Assembly (NCBI RefSeq): GCF_000170855.1
Contig: NZ_ABCQ01000021.1
Coordinates: 1-64,000, forward strand
Reading direction: 5' to 3'
Length of the DNA: 64,000 nt
Source of the DNA: Moritella sp. PE36
GTDB taxonomy: Bacteria > Pseudomonadota > Gammaproteobacteria > Enterobacterales > Moritellaceae
Below, one piece after another: positions 39,980 through 49,305 of this stretch. The notes beneath the pieces were generated by a model, which was not told where the DNA came from, ran no database searches, and saw nothing but the letters and a program-made list of their open reading frames with translations. Position numbers and translations under genes: made by a program. Positions within the stretch are counted from its first letter, which is position 1. Each line of letters starts with the position of its first letter.

Positions 39980-40456
39980 TTATCCTAAATTCATCTTAGC
40001 TAATTTATTGACCATTATTATCCCTAATTCACTAATGCCTTTCACCACAACTTCACGCTGTTCACCGACATAAGTAAGGGTGACTTGTAAATCTTCAACA
40101 GGTAAAAAACCTTCACCACGCTGTGGCCACTCAACTAAACACAGGCAATTATCGGTAAAATAGTCACGAATACCCATAAATTCTAATTCTTCTGGATCAG
40201 CCAGACGGTAAAGGTCAAAATGATAGACATTCCAATCGGCTAATTCATACGGTTCAACTAATGTGTAAGTTGGGCTTTTCACATTCCCTTGATGACCCAG
40301 TGCTTGTACAAAACCACGGGTGAGTGTCGTTTTACCCGCGCCCAAATCACCGTGTAAAAAAATGGTAGTAGCACTATCGCATAAACGCGAAAGGCTTGCA
40401 CCAAAAGCAACGGTTTCTGATTCGTCTGCTAAGAAAACTTTTACTGTATTTGTCAT
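39980..40456 (-). CDS. tsaE: tRNA t6A37 synthesis ATPase TsaE
   Basis: ATPase that supports TsaB-TsaD in making threonylcarbamoyl-adenosine on ANN-decoding tRNAs. 158 residues (E. coli 153). Walker A is [16 protein letters not shown] (about 35-50); the threonine of [12 protein letters not shown] and the [13 protein letters not shown] segment are conserved. amiB follows two bases downstream. nnr (yjeF), which is usually just upstream of tsaE in E. coli, is absent. Confidence 0.96.
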   Translation of the reverse strand: MTNTVKVFLADESETVAFGASLSRLCDSATTIFLHGDLGAGKTTLTRGFVQALGHQGNVKSPTYTLVEPYELADWNVYHFDLYRLADPEELEFMGIRDYFTDNCLCLVEWPQRGEGFLPVEDLQVTLTYVGEQREVVVKGISELGIIMVNKLAKMNLG

Positions 40457-40663
40457 CTAATTTAACTACCTTAAACATTAAAATAAAACGCTATATTGAG
40501 TTGTGCTCGCCACAGACTCATTCCCGAACCAAGAAATATCTCAGAGTGAAGACATCGACTAATGAAATTGGACAGGTATGTAGATTCTACAAATTGTCGA
40601 GCCCAAAGAAAACCACAATATGATAAACTTTACCTCAATTTACTCATAGACAGATAATAAACC

Positions 40664-41806
40664 ATGCCTCCGATAGACTATCAACAACTTACACAAAAAA
40701 TTAAAGTCTGGGGCGCAGAACTTGGTTTCCAACAAGTCGGTATTACCGATACCGATTTATCAACCTACGAACCACATTTCCAAACCTGGTTAGATAATGG
40801 TTATCATGCTGACATGGATTATATGTCGCGTTACGGCACCATGCGTACTCACCCAGAAGAACTTTATCCAGGCACGATCCGCGTTATTTCAGTACGCATG
40901 GATTATCTACCACCCGATGCATTAATGGCGACCACCTTAAAGCAGAAAGACAAAGGTTACATCAGCCGTTATGCCCTCGGGCGTGATTACCATAAAATCA
41001 TCCGCAAACGCCTTAAACACTTAGGCGAAAAAATCAGTGAGCATTGTGAAACGCTCGATGCCCGGCCGTTTGTTGATACCGGCCCTTTACTCGAGCGCCC
41101 GTTAGCCGAAAAAGCCGGATTAGGCTGGACAGGTAAACACTCACTCATTTTAAACAAAGAAGCGGGTTCATGGTTTTTTCTTGGTGAGATATTAATAAAC
41201 TTACCACTACCTGTTGATAAACCTATTGAAAATCAATGTGGTAAATGTACAGCGTGTTTACAGATTTGTCCAACACAAGCCATTGTCGCACCTTACAGCG
41301 TGGATGCTAATCGCTGTATTTCTTATCTGACTATTGAGCTATTTGGCGCTATTCCAGAAGAGTTTCGACCTTTAATCGGTAATCGCATCTACGGTTGTGA
41401 TGATTGCCAGTTGATCTGTCCGTGGAACCGTTTTGCAGCGCTTACCGATGAACAAGACTTTCACCCGCGCTCAAATTTGCATTCGCCCGATCTATTAGCA
41501 CTGTACGCATGGGAAGAAACTTATTTCTTAAAACAGACAGAAGGCTCACCGATCCGTCGCATTGGTCATGAACGTTGGTTGCGGAATATTTCCGTGGCAC
41601 TGGGTAATGCCGCTTATTCAGCAGAAATTGTCGAGGCGTTAGAAACTAAATTTGTTGAAACAACTGAAATGGTGCAAGAGCATATTACCTGGGCGCTACA
41701 ACAGCAACAGGCAAAAGCAGACAACATCATTCCAGTATTACAAATCGATAAGACCAAAGATAAGTTAATCCGCATGATTGAAAAAGCACTGCCACGTGAT
41801 GCCTAA
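40664..41806 (+). CDS. queG: Epoxyqueuosine reductase QueG
   Basis: Cobalamin-dependent iron-sulfur enzyme that reduces epoxyqueuosine to queuosine in tRNA, the last step of Q synthesis. 380 residues (E. coli 379). Two 4Fe-4S motifs are clear: CGKCTACLQICPTQAI and CDDCQLICPW, with a further Cys in DANRCISYLTIE. The C-terminal HEAT-like part ends IEKALPRDA. Divergent from tsaE, as in E. coli. Confidence 0.96.
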   Translation: MPPIDYQQLTQKIKVWGAELGFQQVGITDTDLSTYEPHFQTWLDNGYHADMDYMSRYGTMRTHPEELYPGTIRVISVRMDYLPPDALMATTLKQKDKGYISRYALGRDYHKIIRKRLKHLGEKISEHCETLDARPFVDTGPLLERPLAEKAGLGWTGKHSLILNKEAGSWFFLGEILINLPLPVDKPIENQCGKCTACLQICPTQAIVAPYSVDANRCISYLTIELFGAIPEEFRPLIGNRIYGCDDCQLICPWNRFAALTDEQDFHPRSNLHSPDLLALYAWEETYFLKQTEGSPIRRIGHERWLRNISVALGNAAYSAEIVEALETKFVETTEMVQEHITWALQQQQAKADNIIPVLQIDKTKDKLIRMIEKALPRDA

Positions 41807-41815
41807 CACAGCGGT

Positions 41816-41853
41816 TATACCCAAGTTACTTCAAGATGCTATATCAGAGACGA
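41816..41853. repeat. Dispersed palindromic repeat, single arm (left)
   Basis: TATACCCAAGTTACTTCAAG followed by ATGCTATATCAGAGACGA, starting 9 bp past queG. The 38 bases are an exact reverse complement of 57003-57040, some 15 kb away. No matching right arm is found nearby, so this is half an element. Confidence 0.85.
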
Positions 41854-41860
41854 GAGTAAA

Positions 41861-41899
41861 TAACAAAAAGCGCGCAAAGAACAAGTCCCAGCGCGCTTT
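41861..41899 (-). terminator. Predicted terminator of the antiporter gene
   Basis: Stem AAAGCGCGC/GCGCGCTTT with a 15-base loop. On the reverse strand it is followed by TTTTTGTTATTT, and it lies 33 bp past the antiporter stop. In the forward direction (queG) the T-run is very short. Confidence 0.65.
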
Positions 41900-41931
41900 A
41901 ACATAGCGATGAATTAGCTATGAATTAACGA

Positions 41932-43263
41932 TTATTTATCAGTATCCATTTTGGCTGTAATAACGTCAGCAGCCGTTTTCTTTTCCAGCTGCTCAGTTTC
42001 CCATTTTTTTGCTTTATGGATCAAGCCAGTAATACTTGAGCCTTGTACCAAAATTGAAAACACCACCACTGAGTAAGTCATCACCAAAATAATTTCTCGA
42101 ACATCAATGTTCTTTTCTGGAATAATAAATACCCCAGCCGGAATTGCTAACGCCATTGCCAGCGCTAAACCGCCACGTAATCCCCCCCAAGTCAGGATCG
42201 TCACAGACAATGGGTTGTAACTGCGGAAACGGTTAAAGAAGAGATAAGAGAATTTCACACTTAAATAACGTGCGACCAATACCAATGGAATAGCAAATAC
42301 CATCAAGATCCAATCTTCTTTGTGGAAGCTAAACAACAACATAGCCATACCGATCAGCAAGAATAGAATACCATTTAAGAATTCATCGACTAATTCCCAA
42401 AAGTGATCCAAGTGGTACTCACTTTCTGGCGAGAAGCCTTTTTGACGCGTCCAGTTACCAATCATAATTCCGGCAACGACCATGGCTAATGGACCAGAAA
42501 CATCGATCACGTCAGCAAATACATAACCCGCGGTTGGGATAGCAATGGTCAGTAATAATTCCATTGAGTGATCATTGGTCGAACTGATTAGATAATGGAA
42601 TACTAAACCAAGTACCAGCCCATAGATGATGCCACCAATCGCTTCATGCATGAATAGCTGGGCCACACTGCTCACGGTTGGCGCTTCACTACCAAATGCC
42701 ACCGAAAACAGGGTCATAAAGATCACCAAACCAAAACCATCATTAAATAATGACTCACCTTCGATTTGCGTAGAGATACGCTGTGGGGCATCCAGGTTCT
42801 TAACAATCGCCAGTACAGCAATCGGATCGGTGGGCGAAATAAGCGAACCAAAGAGTAGACAGTAAATGAAGTCTAATGGAATACCGACTAGCTGACAAAA
42901 ACCCCATAACACCCCACCAATAAAGGCGGTTGAGAATAAGGTGGCAACAAGCGCCAAGACCGTAATTTCCCACTTTTGGTCTTTCATGTGTGCCAATTTA
43001 ATGCCTAAACCACCGGCAAACAAGAGGAAACCCAGGATGCCTTTTAATAAAAAGCTTTCGAAATTGATATTATTTAATTGCTCTGTAGCAATGGCCTCTA
43101 AATGAAACCAGCCACTTTGACCTGCAATCACAATACCTAAAGACAGTATTATTGATCCCGCAGTTATCGCAACTGTAGTTTGCATTTTGCCAATTTTGCT
43201 ATTAATAAATGCAATAAAAATGGCAATTGCACCGAGAAAACATAAGGTACTGTATACCGACAT
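41932..43263 (-). CDS. CPA1-family cation:proton antiporter (NhaP-like)
   Basis: Probable Na+(or K+)/H+ exchanger of the inner membrane. About 443 residues with a dozen hydrophobic segments and a short charged cytoplasmic tail. The CPA1 core includes FGSLISPTDPIAVLAIVKNL, the ion-site-like ESLFNDGFGLVIFM, and LTWGGLRGGLALAMALAIP. The start ATG at 43263 has GAGG just upstream; a TTG four codons earlier is also in frame. The substrate ion cannot be told from sequence. It lies between queG and the tRNA array, a region variable between species. Confidence 0.88.
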   Translation of the reverse strand: MSVYSTLCFLGAIAIFIAFINSKIGKMQTTVAITAGSIILSLGIVIAGQSGWFHLEAIATEQLNNINFESFLLKGILGFLLFAGGLGIKLAHMKDQKWEITVLALVATLFSTAFIGGVLWGFCQLVGIPLDFIYCLLFGSLISPTDPIAVLAIVKNLDAPQRISTQIEGESLFNDGFGLVIFMTLFSVAFGSEAPTVSSVAQLFMHEAIGGIIYGLVLGLVFHYLISSTNDHSMELLLTIAIPTAGYVFADVIDVSGPLAMVVAGIMIGNWTRQKGFSPESEYHLDHFWELVDEFLNGILFLLIGMAMLLFSFHKEDWILMVFAIPLVLVARYLSVKFSYLFFNRFRSYNPLSVTILTWGGLRGGLALAMALAIPAGVFIIPEKNIDVREIILVMTYSVVVFSILVQGSSITGLIHKAKKWETEQLEKKTAADVITAKMDTDK

Positions 43264-43457
43264 GCTAAACCTCAAATTGGGGGAGTGTAGTTATAATAAC
43301 TAAGGATAGTTTTGTGGGCTACACAATGTTCCTGTTGCTATAAAAAATCAAGCTTTTTGAGCCATATAGCCAGCCCCAATTCGAAATAGAATTAAAACTC
43401 TACCGTTATGTCAAAATGATATATAAATGTAGAATTTGCGCGCTTTAAAAAGCGCTA

Positions 43458-43949
43458 TTAACGTTTTTTAGGTACCCAGGCCCAGATAAATTCAGCATTA
43501 ATTGGCTCATTGCCTTCACTGTCCGTGATCACGACAGGTACCGATATATCACCTTTTTCAGTATCACGAATATGCTTGATCTGCTCGTCACTGAGTGTGG
43601 CAACCGCAGTTAAATCACCCGCAGCACGGCGAACATAATCGATATTCATATTTTTTAATAATGGAATACGGTTGTCGGGTACATGCATAGCAATTAAAAA
43701 ACCCGTCGCAGACTCGCCAAGTAACGCCATTGCCGCGGCATGGATACCACCAATATGATTTTGCACGCGTTTACGGTTTTTTAAGCTAAGTTTAGAGCCA
43801 GAAAAATCTAATTTTTCGACACGTACTTTTGACGTGCCAGCAAATTTAATAACTTTGCCAAATACTAACGACAATGCAGGGGCATGGCAGCCTTTTGGAA
43901 GTAGCGTTACTTTCTTAACGATTTTACTGAGTTTATTTTCGGCTTTCAT
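43458..43949 (-). CDS. DUF4442-like hot-dog fold protein
   Basis: 163 residues from the ATG at 43949, which has AAGGA five bases upstream; an upstream TTG is a weaker choice. The region KNRKRVQNHIGGIHAAAMALLGESATG has the HxGxxHAxAxxxLxE look of hot-dog thioesterases and YiiD/DUF4442 proteins, and the protein has no signal or membrane segment. Thioesterase activity is only an inference. Alone between the antiporter and the tRNA array. Confidence 0.75.
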   Translation of the reverse strand: MKAENKLSKIVKKVTLLPKGCHAPALSLVFGKVIKFAGTSKVRVEKLDFSGSKLSLKNRKRVQNHIGGIHAAAMALLGESATGFLIAMHVPDNRIPLLKNMNIDYVRRAAGDLTAVATLSDEQIKHIRDTEKGDISVPVVITDSEGNEPINAEFIWAWVPKKR

Positions 43950-44110
43950 ATCAATCCTTGAAGTTATATTAGTTTCCAAAACAAATACTTAACTTAGCTT
44001 ATCTTAATCTAGGCAGAAAGCAGTAAGTGACTAAGTACTATAACATTGATTAAATAAGTGCTATTGGTCTAAATGACATGGGCGTAGAATTAACGGTAAT
44101 GAGTGGATAG

Positions 44111-44152
44111 ATTTTAGATTTTAGATTTTAGATTTTAAATTTTAAATTTTAA
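44111..44152. repeat. Six-unit heptamer repeat
   Basis: Three perfect ATTTTAG units (44111-44131) followed by three ATTTTAA units (44132-44152). It lies downstream of the last tRNA-Gly gene. Period 7 is out of step with codons and no gene covers it. It is a likely slippage hot spot. Confidence 0.9.
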
Positions 44153-44212
44153 AATAATGGGAGTAGTAAATAAAGAGAGAGTAAAGAGATAATAAAGAGA
44201 TAAGGAAGAAAT

Positions 44213-44288
44213 TGGAGCGGTACAAGAGGCTCGAACTCTTGACCTCAACCTTGGCAAGGTTGCGCTCTACCAACTGAGCTAGTACCGC
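44213..44288 (-). tRNA. tRNA-Gly(GCC), copy 8 of 8 in transcription order
   Basis: 76 nt including encoded CCA. Reverse strand begins GCGGTACTAGCTCAGTTGG; anticodon loop CTTGCCAAG gives anticodon GCC; T-arm GAGTTCGAGCCTC; 3' end TACCGCTCCA. The acceptor stem pairs GCGGTAC with GTACCGC. Last gene of the array. Confidence 0.98.
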
Positions 44289-44361
44289 TTCGTTTTGCTT
44301 TTTTGTCATAAAACAGAGTTTCACAACTGTATCTCAATCATCATGGTATGAAGAAAGAAAT

Positions 44362-44437
44362 TGGAGCGGTACAAGAGGCTCGAACTCTTGACCTCAACCT
44401 TGGCAAGGTTGCGCTCTACCAACTGAGCTAGTACCGC
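44362..44437 (-). tRNA. tRNA-Gly(GCC), copy 7
   Basis: Identical over all 76 nt to the other members; GCC anticodon, encoded CCA. The 73-bp spacer to the next copy downstream belongs to the class ending ATCATGGTATGAAGAAAG. Confidence 0.98.
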
Positions 44438-44499
44438 TTCGGTCTGATTTAAAGTTTCAGGAACTGTATCTGTCTACTCATTGGTGTGAGAAGAGAGAT

Positions 44500-44575
44500 T
44501 GGAGCGGTACAAGAGGCTCGAACTCTTGACCTCAACCTTGGCAAGGTTGCGCTCTACCAACTGAGCTAGTACCGC
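44500..44575 (-). tRNA. tRNA-Gly(GCC), copy 6
   Basis: Identical 76-nt gene with encoded CCA. Its downstream spacer (62 bp) shares GATTTAAAGTTTCAGGAACT with the spacer between copies 5 and 6. Confidence 0.98.
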
Positions 44576-44647
44576 ATCTGTCTGATTTAAAGTTTCAGGA
44601 ACTATTCGATTTATTCGAGTGAATGAACATTCAAACAAATCTGAATT

Positions 44648-44723
44648 TGGAGCGGTACAAGAGGCTCGAACTCTTGACCTCAACCTTGGCAAGGTTGCGC
44701 TCTACCAACTGAGCTAGTACCGC
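44648..44723 (-). tRNA. tRNA-Gly(GCC), copy 5
   Basis: Identical 76-nt gene with encoded CCA. Its 72-bp downstream spacer ends (forward strand) ACATTCAAACAAATCTGAAT, the same ending as the spacer between copies 2 and 3. Confidence 0.98.
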
Positions 44724-44783
44724 TTCATTTTGATTTAGAGTTTCTCAACTGTATCTCAATCATCATGGTATGAAGAAAGAAAT

Positions 44784-44859
44784 TGGAGCGGTACAAGAGG
44801 CTCGAACTCTTGACCTCAACCTTGGCAAGGTTGCGCTCTACCAACTGAGCTAGTACCGC
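44784..44859 (-). tRNA. tRNA-Gly(GCC), copy 4
   Basis: Identical 76-nt gene with encoded CCA. The 60-bp spacers on its two sides differ from each other at only a few positions. Confidence 0.98.
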
Positions 44860-44919
44860 TTCATTTTGATTTATAGTTTCTCAACTGCATTTCTATCATC
44901 ATGGTATGAAGAAAGAAAT

Positions 44920-44995
44920 TGGAGCGGTACAAGAGGCTCGAACTCTTGACCTCAACCTTGGCAAGGTTGCGCTCTACCAACTGAGCTAGTACCGC
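44920..44995 (-). tRNA. tRNA-Gly(GCC), copy 3
   Basis: Identical 76-nt gene with encoded CCA. Confidence 0.98.
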
Positions 44996-45066
44996 TTCGT
45001 TTTGATTTAAAGTTTCTCAACTATTCGACTCACTCAAATGAATTAACATTCAAACAAATCTGAATT

Positions 45067-45142
45067 TGGAGCGGTACAAGAGGCTCGAACTCTTGACCTC
45101 AACCTTGGCAAGGTTGCGCTCTACCAACTGAGCTAGTACCGC
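45067..45142 (-). tRNA. tRNA-Gly(GCC), copy 2
   Basis: Identical 76-nt gene with encoded CCA. The spacer to copy 1 is the shortest (33 bp) and is unrelated to the others. Confidence 0.98.
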
Positions 45143-45175
45143 TTTGATATTCTATTTGGTATTCTAAGATAAGAT

Positions 45176-45251
45176 TGGAGCGGTACAAGAGGCTCGAACT
45201 CTTGACCTCAACCTTGGCAAGGTTGCGCTCTACCAACTGAGCTAGTACCGC
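45176..45251 (-). tRNA. tRNA-Gly(GCC), copy 1 (promoter-proximal)
   Basis: Identical 76-nt gene with encoded CCA. It follows a strong predicted promoter by 20 bp. E. coli has three tRNA-Gly(GCC) genes (glyV, glyX, glyY) at the same place, between queG and orn. Confidence 0.98.
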
Positions 45252-45270
45252 ATCTCATCTTAGGTGCCGA

Positions 45271-45298
45271 ATTATATAGAACCGACTGGTTTTTGCAA
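45271..45298 (-). promoter_or_regulatory. Predicted promoter of the tRNA-Gly array
   Basis: On the reverse strand TTGCAA (45298-45293), 16 bp, and TATAAT (45276-45271). The discriminator reads TCGGCACC, moderately GC-rich, as often seen at stringently controlled stable-RNA promoters. No comparable pair of boxes is obvious in the spacers, so one transcript for all eight is likely. Confidence 0.75.
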
Positions 45299-45390
45299 GC
45301 CTAGACCGAGGCTTTATTATAAAAAAACCGGATATTGCCGAATGTTTCTACTATAAGGTCGTAAAATTATCTAACCAGTAGTATCAATGC

Positions 45391-45957
45391 TTAAATTTTA
45401 AACATATGTTGGCGATAATGCTGTAATTCACCAATTGATTCACGAATATCATCCAATGCTAAATGCAAACCTTGTTTGTGAAAACTCGATACAACCTCAG
45501 GGCACCAACGGCGACCTAATTCTTTAATCGTGCTCACATCGACATTACGGTAGTGAAAATAATCATTTAATTCCGTCATATATTTCACTAAGAAACGACG
45601 ATCTTGGCCAATACTGTTACCACATAATGGTGATTTACCAGCTGGAACCCACTTGTGTAAGAATGCTAATGTTTGCTCAACAGCCTCTTTTTCAGTGACT
45701 TCACTCGCCAATACCCGTTTAACTAGACCTGAATTAGTGTGATGCGTTGTGCACCACTCATCCATCTTATCAAGTTCCGCTTTATCTTGATGAATAGCGA
45801 GTACAGGTCCTTCTGCAAGAATGTTCAGTTCACTATCCGTAACGATAGTGGCAATTTCAATGATCAGACATTTTTCTGGATCAAGACCGGTCATTTCTAA
45901 GTCAATCCAAACTAAATTATTTTCATTAAATTGCGTTGCATTGTCGGCAAGTGGCAT
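45391..45957 (-). CDS. orn: Oligoribonuclease
   Basis: Essential 3'-5' exoribonuclease that degrades dinucleotides such as pGpG, the product of c-di-GMP breakdown. 188 residues. DEDDh motifs: [10 protein letters not shown] (Exo I), [11 protein letters not shown] (Exo II) and [14 protein letters not shown] (Exo III). Divergent from rsgA, as in E. coli, and downstream of nothing on its own strand. Functionally linked to the HD-GYP enzyme earlier in the window. Confidence 0.97.
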   Translation of the reverse strand: MPLADNATQFNENNLVWIDLEMTGLDPEKCLIIEIATIVTDSELNILAEGPVLAIHQDKAELDKMDEWCTTHHTNSGLVKRVLASEVTEKEAVEQTLAFLHKWVPAGKSPLCGNSIGQDRRFLVKYMTELNDYFHYRNVDVSTIKELGRRWCPEVVSSFHKQGLHLALDDIRESIGELQHYRQHMFKI

Positions 45958-46003
45958 AGAGGTGATCCTAATAGTTGTCGTTTAATCGTATGTTTAAGGT
46001 TAT

Positions 46004-46035
46004 TATACCCAATCGACCTCGAAATGCGATGTTCA
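46004..46035. repeat. Diverged relative of the dispersed palindromic repeat
   Basis: TATACCCAATCGACCTCGAA with ATGCGATGTTCAG resembles the left arm at 41816 but with many differences. It lies in the orn/rsgA divergent promoter region. Membership of the family is uncertain. Confidence 0.35.
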
Positions 46036-46087
46036 GCAACAGCTGTACTATAATACGCGTTGTTACAACTCAGGAATGAATTTACCC

Positions 46088-47128
46088 GTGGCTAAAAAGA
46101 AACATCTAACCCAAGGTCAAATACGTCGCGTACGTAGCAACCAAACTAAACGTCTAACCAAGCCAGATACACGAGAATGGGATGATGCGCTTCTCGGCAA
46201 AAAGCAAGAAGGTGTGATCATTAGCCGTTTTGGTCAACATGCTGATGTAGAAGATGAGAATGGTATCATTCATCGCTGTAATCTACGTCGTTCTATTGTG
46301 AGTTTAGTCACTGGTGATCGTGTTGTTTGGCGCTTAGGTAATGAACAGCTACAAGGCATTTCTGGTATTATCGAAGCGGTACACGAACGCAGAACCGTAT
46401 TGACCCGTCCCGATTTCTACGATGGTATTAAACCGATTGCGGCGAATATCGATCAGATCGTAATTGTATCTTCCGTGGTGCCAGAATTCTCAACCAATAT
46501 TATCGACCGTTATATTGTTGCTGCCGAAGATGTAAAAATTCGCCCAGTGATCTTATTGAACAAGATCGATTTATTAAGCCCCAATGAATTATTCACCATT
46601 AACCAGCAGCTCCAAACTTACCGCGATATCGGCTACGAAGTATGGCAAGTATCATCAACTGAAGGTAAAGGTTTAGGTGAATTACAAGGTCTATTGAAAG
46701 ATAATACCACTATCTTTGTTGGTCAATCAGGCGTGGGTAAATCATCATTGGTGAATGCCTTAATGCCCGAATTACATATTCAGGTGGGTGATGTATCGGT
46801 AAAATCGGGTCTAGGTACCCACACCACCACCACAGCGCGTTTATATCATTTCCCATCAGGTGGTGATCTTATTGACTCACCAGGTGTACGTGAATTCTCG
46901 TTATGGCACATGAAGCCCGAAGAGATCGCCAATGGTTTTATCGAATTTAGAGATTTTTTAGGTGAATGTCGCTTCCGCGATTGTAAACACAAAAATGATC
47001 CCGGTTGTGCACTGCAAGATGCAGTCGCAAAAGGCAAGATCAAAAAAGTTCGCTTTGATAACTATGTTCGTATTTTAGAAACCATGCTCGATAATCGTCC
47101 TGAACGTCATATCCCAGTGCGTAAATAA
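46088..47128 (+). CDS. rsgA: Ribosome small subunit-dependent GTPase RsgA
   Basis: Late 30S maturation GTPase. OB-fold domain about 35-105 ([14 protein letters not shown]); circularly permuted GTPase with G4 NKID before G1 [14 protein letters not shown] and G3 DSPG; C-terminal zinc knuckle [15 protein letters not shown] chose the GTG at 46088 ([11 protein letters not shown]), which matches E. coli MSKNKLSKGQ. The ATG at 46076 sits only one base after the CAGGA ribosome-binding site. 346 residues. Confidence 0.94.
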   Translation: MAKKKHLTQGQIRRVRSNQTKRLTKPDTREWDDALLGKKQEGVIISRFGQHADVEDENGIIHRCNLRRSIVSLVTGDRVVWRLGNEQLQGISGIIEAVHERRTVLTRPDFYDGIKPIAANIDQIVIVSSVVPEFSTNIIDRYIVAAEDVKIRPVILLNKIDLLSPNELFTINQQLQTYRDIGYEVWQVSSTEGKGLGELQGLLKDNTTIFVGQSGVGKSSLVNALMPELHIQVGDVSVKSGLGTHTTTTARLYHFPSGGDLIDSPGVREFSLWHMKPEEIANGFIEFRDFLGECRFRDCKHKNDPGCALQDAVAKGKIKKVRFDNYVRILETMLDNRPERHIPVRK

Positions 47129-47323
47129 TTCGCACACATTGATGTCATAACAACACCAAATAAGTGTTATCTTGTTAGCATAAATAGCATAACAACACTT
47201 ATCTGGTTAAACTCATCACGCAAATTCTGACAACAGCTAATTCTGACAACAATAGTCAAACTTGTTACAATAGCGTTAATTCTATTTAACTATCAATTAT
47301 TCAACTATTTAAGAGGCTCTCAG

Positions 47324-48184
47324 GTGCTAGACAAGCTTAAAGTTATTGCCCAATACTGCTTTCCTCAACACGGTTTATCTCGTCTTACTGGTTTATTTGC
47401 CAATGGTGCTCACGGTAAAGTAACAACCTATGTGATCAGCTGGTTTATCAAACGTTACAATGTAAACATGGATGAAGCAAAACATTCAGATCCTGCACAT
47501 TTCCAAACATTTAACGACTTCTTTACCCGTGAATTAAAAGCAGACGTACGCCCAATCAATGCTGACGACAACATGTTATGTCAACCAGTAGATGGCGCAG
47601 TAAGCCAAGCAGGTCCAATTACCCAAGGTCGCATTGTACAAGCTAAAGGTCATGACTACAGTGTGTGTGAATTACTTGGCGGCGATCGTCAATTAGCGAA
47701 CAAATTTGAAGACGGTGACTTTGCAACGGTTTACTTGTCGCCACGTGATTACCACCGTATTCATATGCCAATTACCGGTACCTTAAAAGAAATGATTTTT
47801 GCACCGGGTGATCTGTTTTCAGTAAATCCACTGACGGCGCAAAATGTACCTAATTTATTTGCCCGTAACGAACGAGCTATCGCTATCTTTGATACCGAAG
47901 TTGGTCCGTTTGCCCTGGTATTAGTTGGCGCAACGATCGTCGCCTCAATTGAAACAATTTGGCACGGCACAGTAGCACCATCAAAGAATAAAGAGATCGT
48001 TCGTTGGACCTATGAAAACCAAGCGCCAATCGTGATCGAAAAAGGCGCAGAAATGGGTCGCTTTAAACTGGGCTCAACGATTGTCGCGGTGTTTGCCAAG
48101 GATGCCGTTGAATTTGTTGACGAATTACAACCAGAAGCAGCAACAGTCATGGGTGAAGCATTTGCCCGTATTAAACACAAATAA
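47324..48184 (+). CDS. psd: Phosphatidylserine decarboxylase proenzyme
   Basis: Converts phosphatidylserine to phosphatidylethanolamine at the inner membrane. The proenzyme cleaves itself at the LGST motif to form a pyruvoyl group; here it is FKLGSTIV, with Gly250 and Ser251. Also conserved are VDGAVSQAG and [15 protein letters not shown] start at 47324 with AAGAGG upstream. 286 residues, of which the alpha chain would be about 36. It follows rsgA, as in E. coli. Confidence 0.96.
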   Translation: MLDKLKVIAQYCFPQHGLSRLTGLFANGAHGKVTTYVISWFIKRYNVNMDEAKHSDPAHFQTFNDFFTRELKADVRPINADDNMLCQPVDGAVSQAGPITQGRIVQAKGHDYSVCELLGGDRQLANKFEDGDFATVYLSPRDYHRIHMPITGTLKEMIFAPGDLFSVNPLTAQNVPNLFARNERAIAIFDTEVGPFALVLVGATIVASIETIWHGTVAPSKNKEIVRWTYENQAPIVIEKGAEMGRFKLGSTIVAVFAKDAVEFVDELQPEAATVMGEAFARIKHK

Positions 48185-48215
48185 GATTACCTAAGCATAA
48201 CCGCTAGGATAATAT

Positions 48216-48248
48216 TACCCGTTACCAACGTAAGTATAGTAACGGGTA
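48216..48248. other. Hairpin downstream of psd
   Basis: Perfect 10-bp stem TACCCGTTAC/GTAACGGGTA with a 13-base loop, 31 bp past the psd stop. No T-run follows, so it may be an mRNA-stabilising hairpin or a weak terminator. Confidence 0.5.
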
Positions 48249-48376
48249 CTATTCCCCTTCAGTAACATATACTAACCCTGTATATTCCGCCCGATAACCA
48301 CCGCTATTGTCACTGAGTCACTACGATTAACGATGCCAATTGATCTGGCTAACCATTGCAAGGATGTAAGCAATTA

Positions 48377-49234
48377 ATGGAACAACGTAAACAAGGGCTT
48401 TGGGCTCTCCACTCTGCGACGCTATTACTTGGCGGCACCACATTATTCTCTAAACTTATTCCCTTAACTGCGCTTGATATCACCATTCTTCGCTGCGTTA
48501 TTGCCAGCACTGTGCTGTGTTTATTACTCAAAGTCACCAAACAACCACTGCGATTAAATAAATTAAGCGATTATGGCTGGGCGGTATTATTAGCCGCACT
48601 AGTGGGTGCACACTGGGTAACCTTCTTCTTAGGCATGCAATTGTCGACCATTGCGATAGGGCTTATTGCCTTCTACACTTATCCTGTCATGACAGTGTTT
48701 TTAGAGCCTTTATTTAATCGAGAAAAAATCCAAGGTCAAGATATCGTCTCGGCATTAGTGGTATTAACCGGCATAAGCTTATTGGTCCCAGAACTGTCTC
48801 TAGAGAACGATGTGACACTCGGTATTATCAGCGGTATTAGCTCTGCATTTCTGTTTACTTTAAGAAACATTCTCTACAAACGTAAGCTCTCGCATTACAG
48901 CGGACCCCATACCATGTTTTATCAAACATTATTCACCGCGTGTATGCTTTCGCCATTTTTGAGTGTAGACTTAGCGGAAATAAATAATGACAATTGGACG
49001 TTATTAGTGGTGTTAGGGATCTGCTTTACCGCAATGCCGCACACACTGCTAGTCACAGCATTACGTTACCTAAAAGCCAAAACAGTGGGTCTTATCGCCT
49101 GTTTACAACCGCTTTATGGTAGTTTGCTAGCGATCCCTTTTTTAGGTGAAGTCCCCAATGCTGCAACCATCACAGGTGGCGCATTAGTGGTCTCAGCCGC
49201 CCTCTTTGAAACATGGAATGCAGGAAAAAAATAG
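48377..49234 (+). CDS. EamA/DMT-family transporter
   Basis: Ten predicted membrane helices in 285 residues, with the two-fold EamA layout (first half LWALHSATLLLGGTTLFSKLIPLTALDI..., second half starting GIISGISSAFLFTLRN). Drug/metabolite exporters of this family move amino acids, sugars or unknown solutes; the substrate cannot be told. The ATG at 48377 has AAGGA about a dozen bases upstream. It lies between psd and the mscM-like gene, which are adjacent in E. coli, so it is an insertion relative to that order. Confidence 0.85.
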   Translation: MEQRKQGLWALHSATLLLGGTTLFSKLIPLTALDITILRCVIASTVLCLLLKVTKQPLRLNKLSDYGWAVLLAALVGAHWVTFFLGMQLSTIAIGLIAFYTYPVMTVFLEPLFNREKIQGQDIVSALVVLTGISLLVPELSLENDVTLGIISGISSAFLFTLRNILYKRKLSHYSGPHTMFYQTLFTACMLSPFLSVDLAEINNDNWTLLVVLGICFTAMPHTLLVTALRYLKAKTVGLIACLQPLYGSLLAIPFLGEVPNAATITGGALVVSAALFETWNAGKK

Positions 49235-49305
49235 GTCGATTAACGCAGTTGGAAAACGGATACACCGAACGTCACTGGCATGATAACTCGACCTTATGAA
49301 ATATT

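Noticed and set aside
44142-44692. Open reading frames across the tRNA array (44142-44324 and 44474-44692, reverse strand)
   Set aside because: They share the same peptide because they read through identical tRNA genes. They are artefacts of the tRNA sequence.
44213-45251. Regular 76-nt repeats with 33-73-bp spacers, resembling a CRISPR array at first glance
   Set aside because: Each repeat folds as tRNA-Gly with a GCC anticodon and encoded CCA, and the spacers are related to each other. No cas genes are present.
48216-48248. Hairpin after psd as an intrinsic terminator
   Set aside because: The stem is perfect but no T-run follows, so I list it only as a hairpin.
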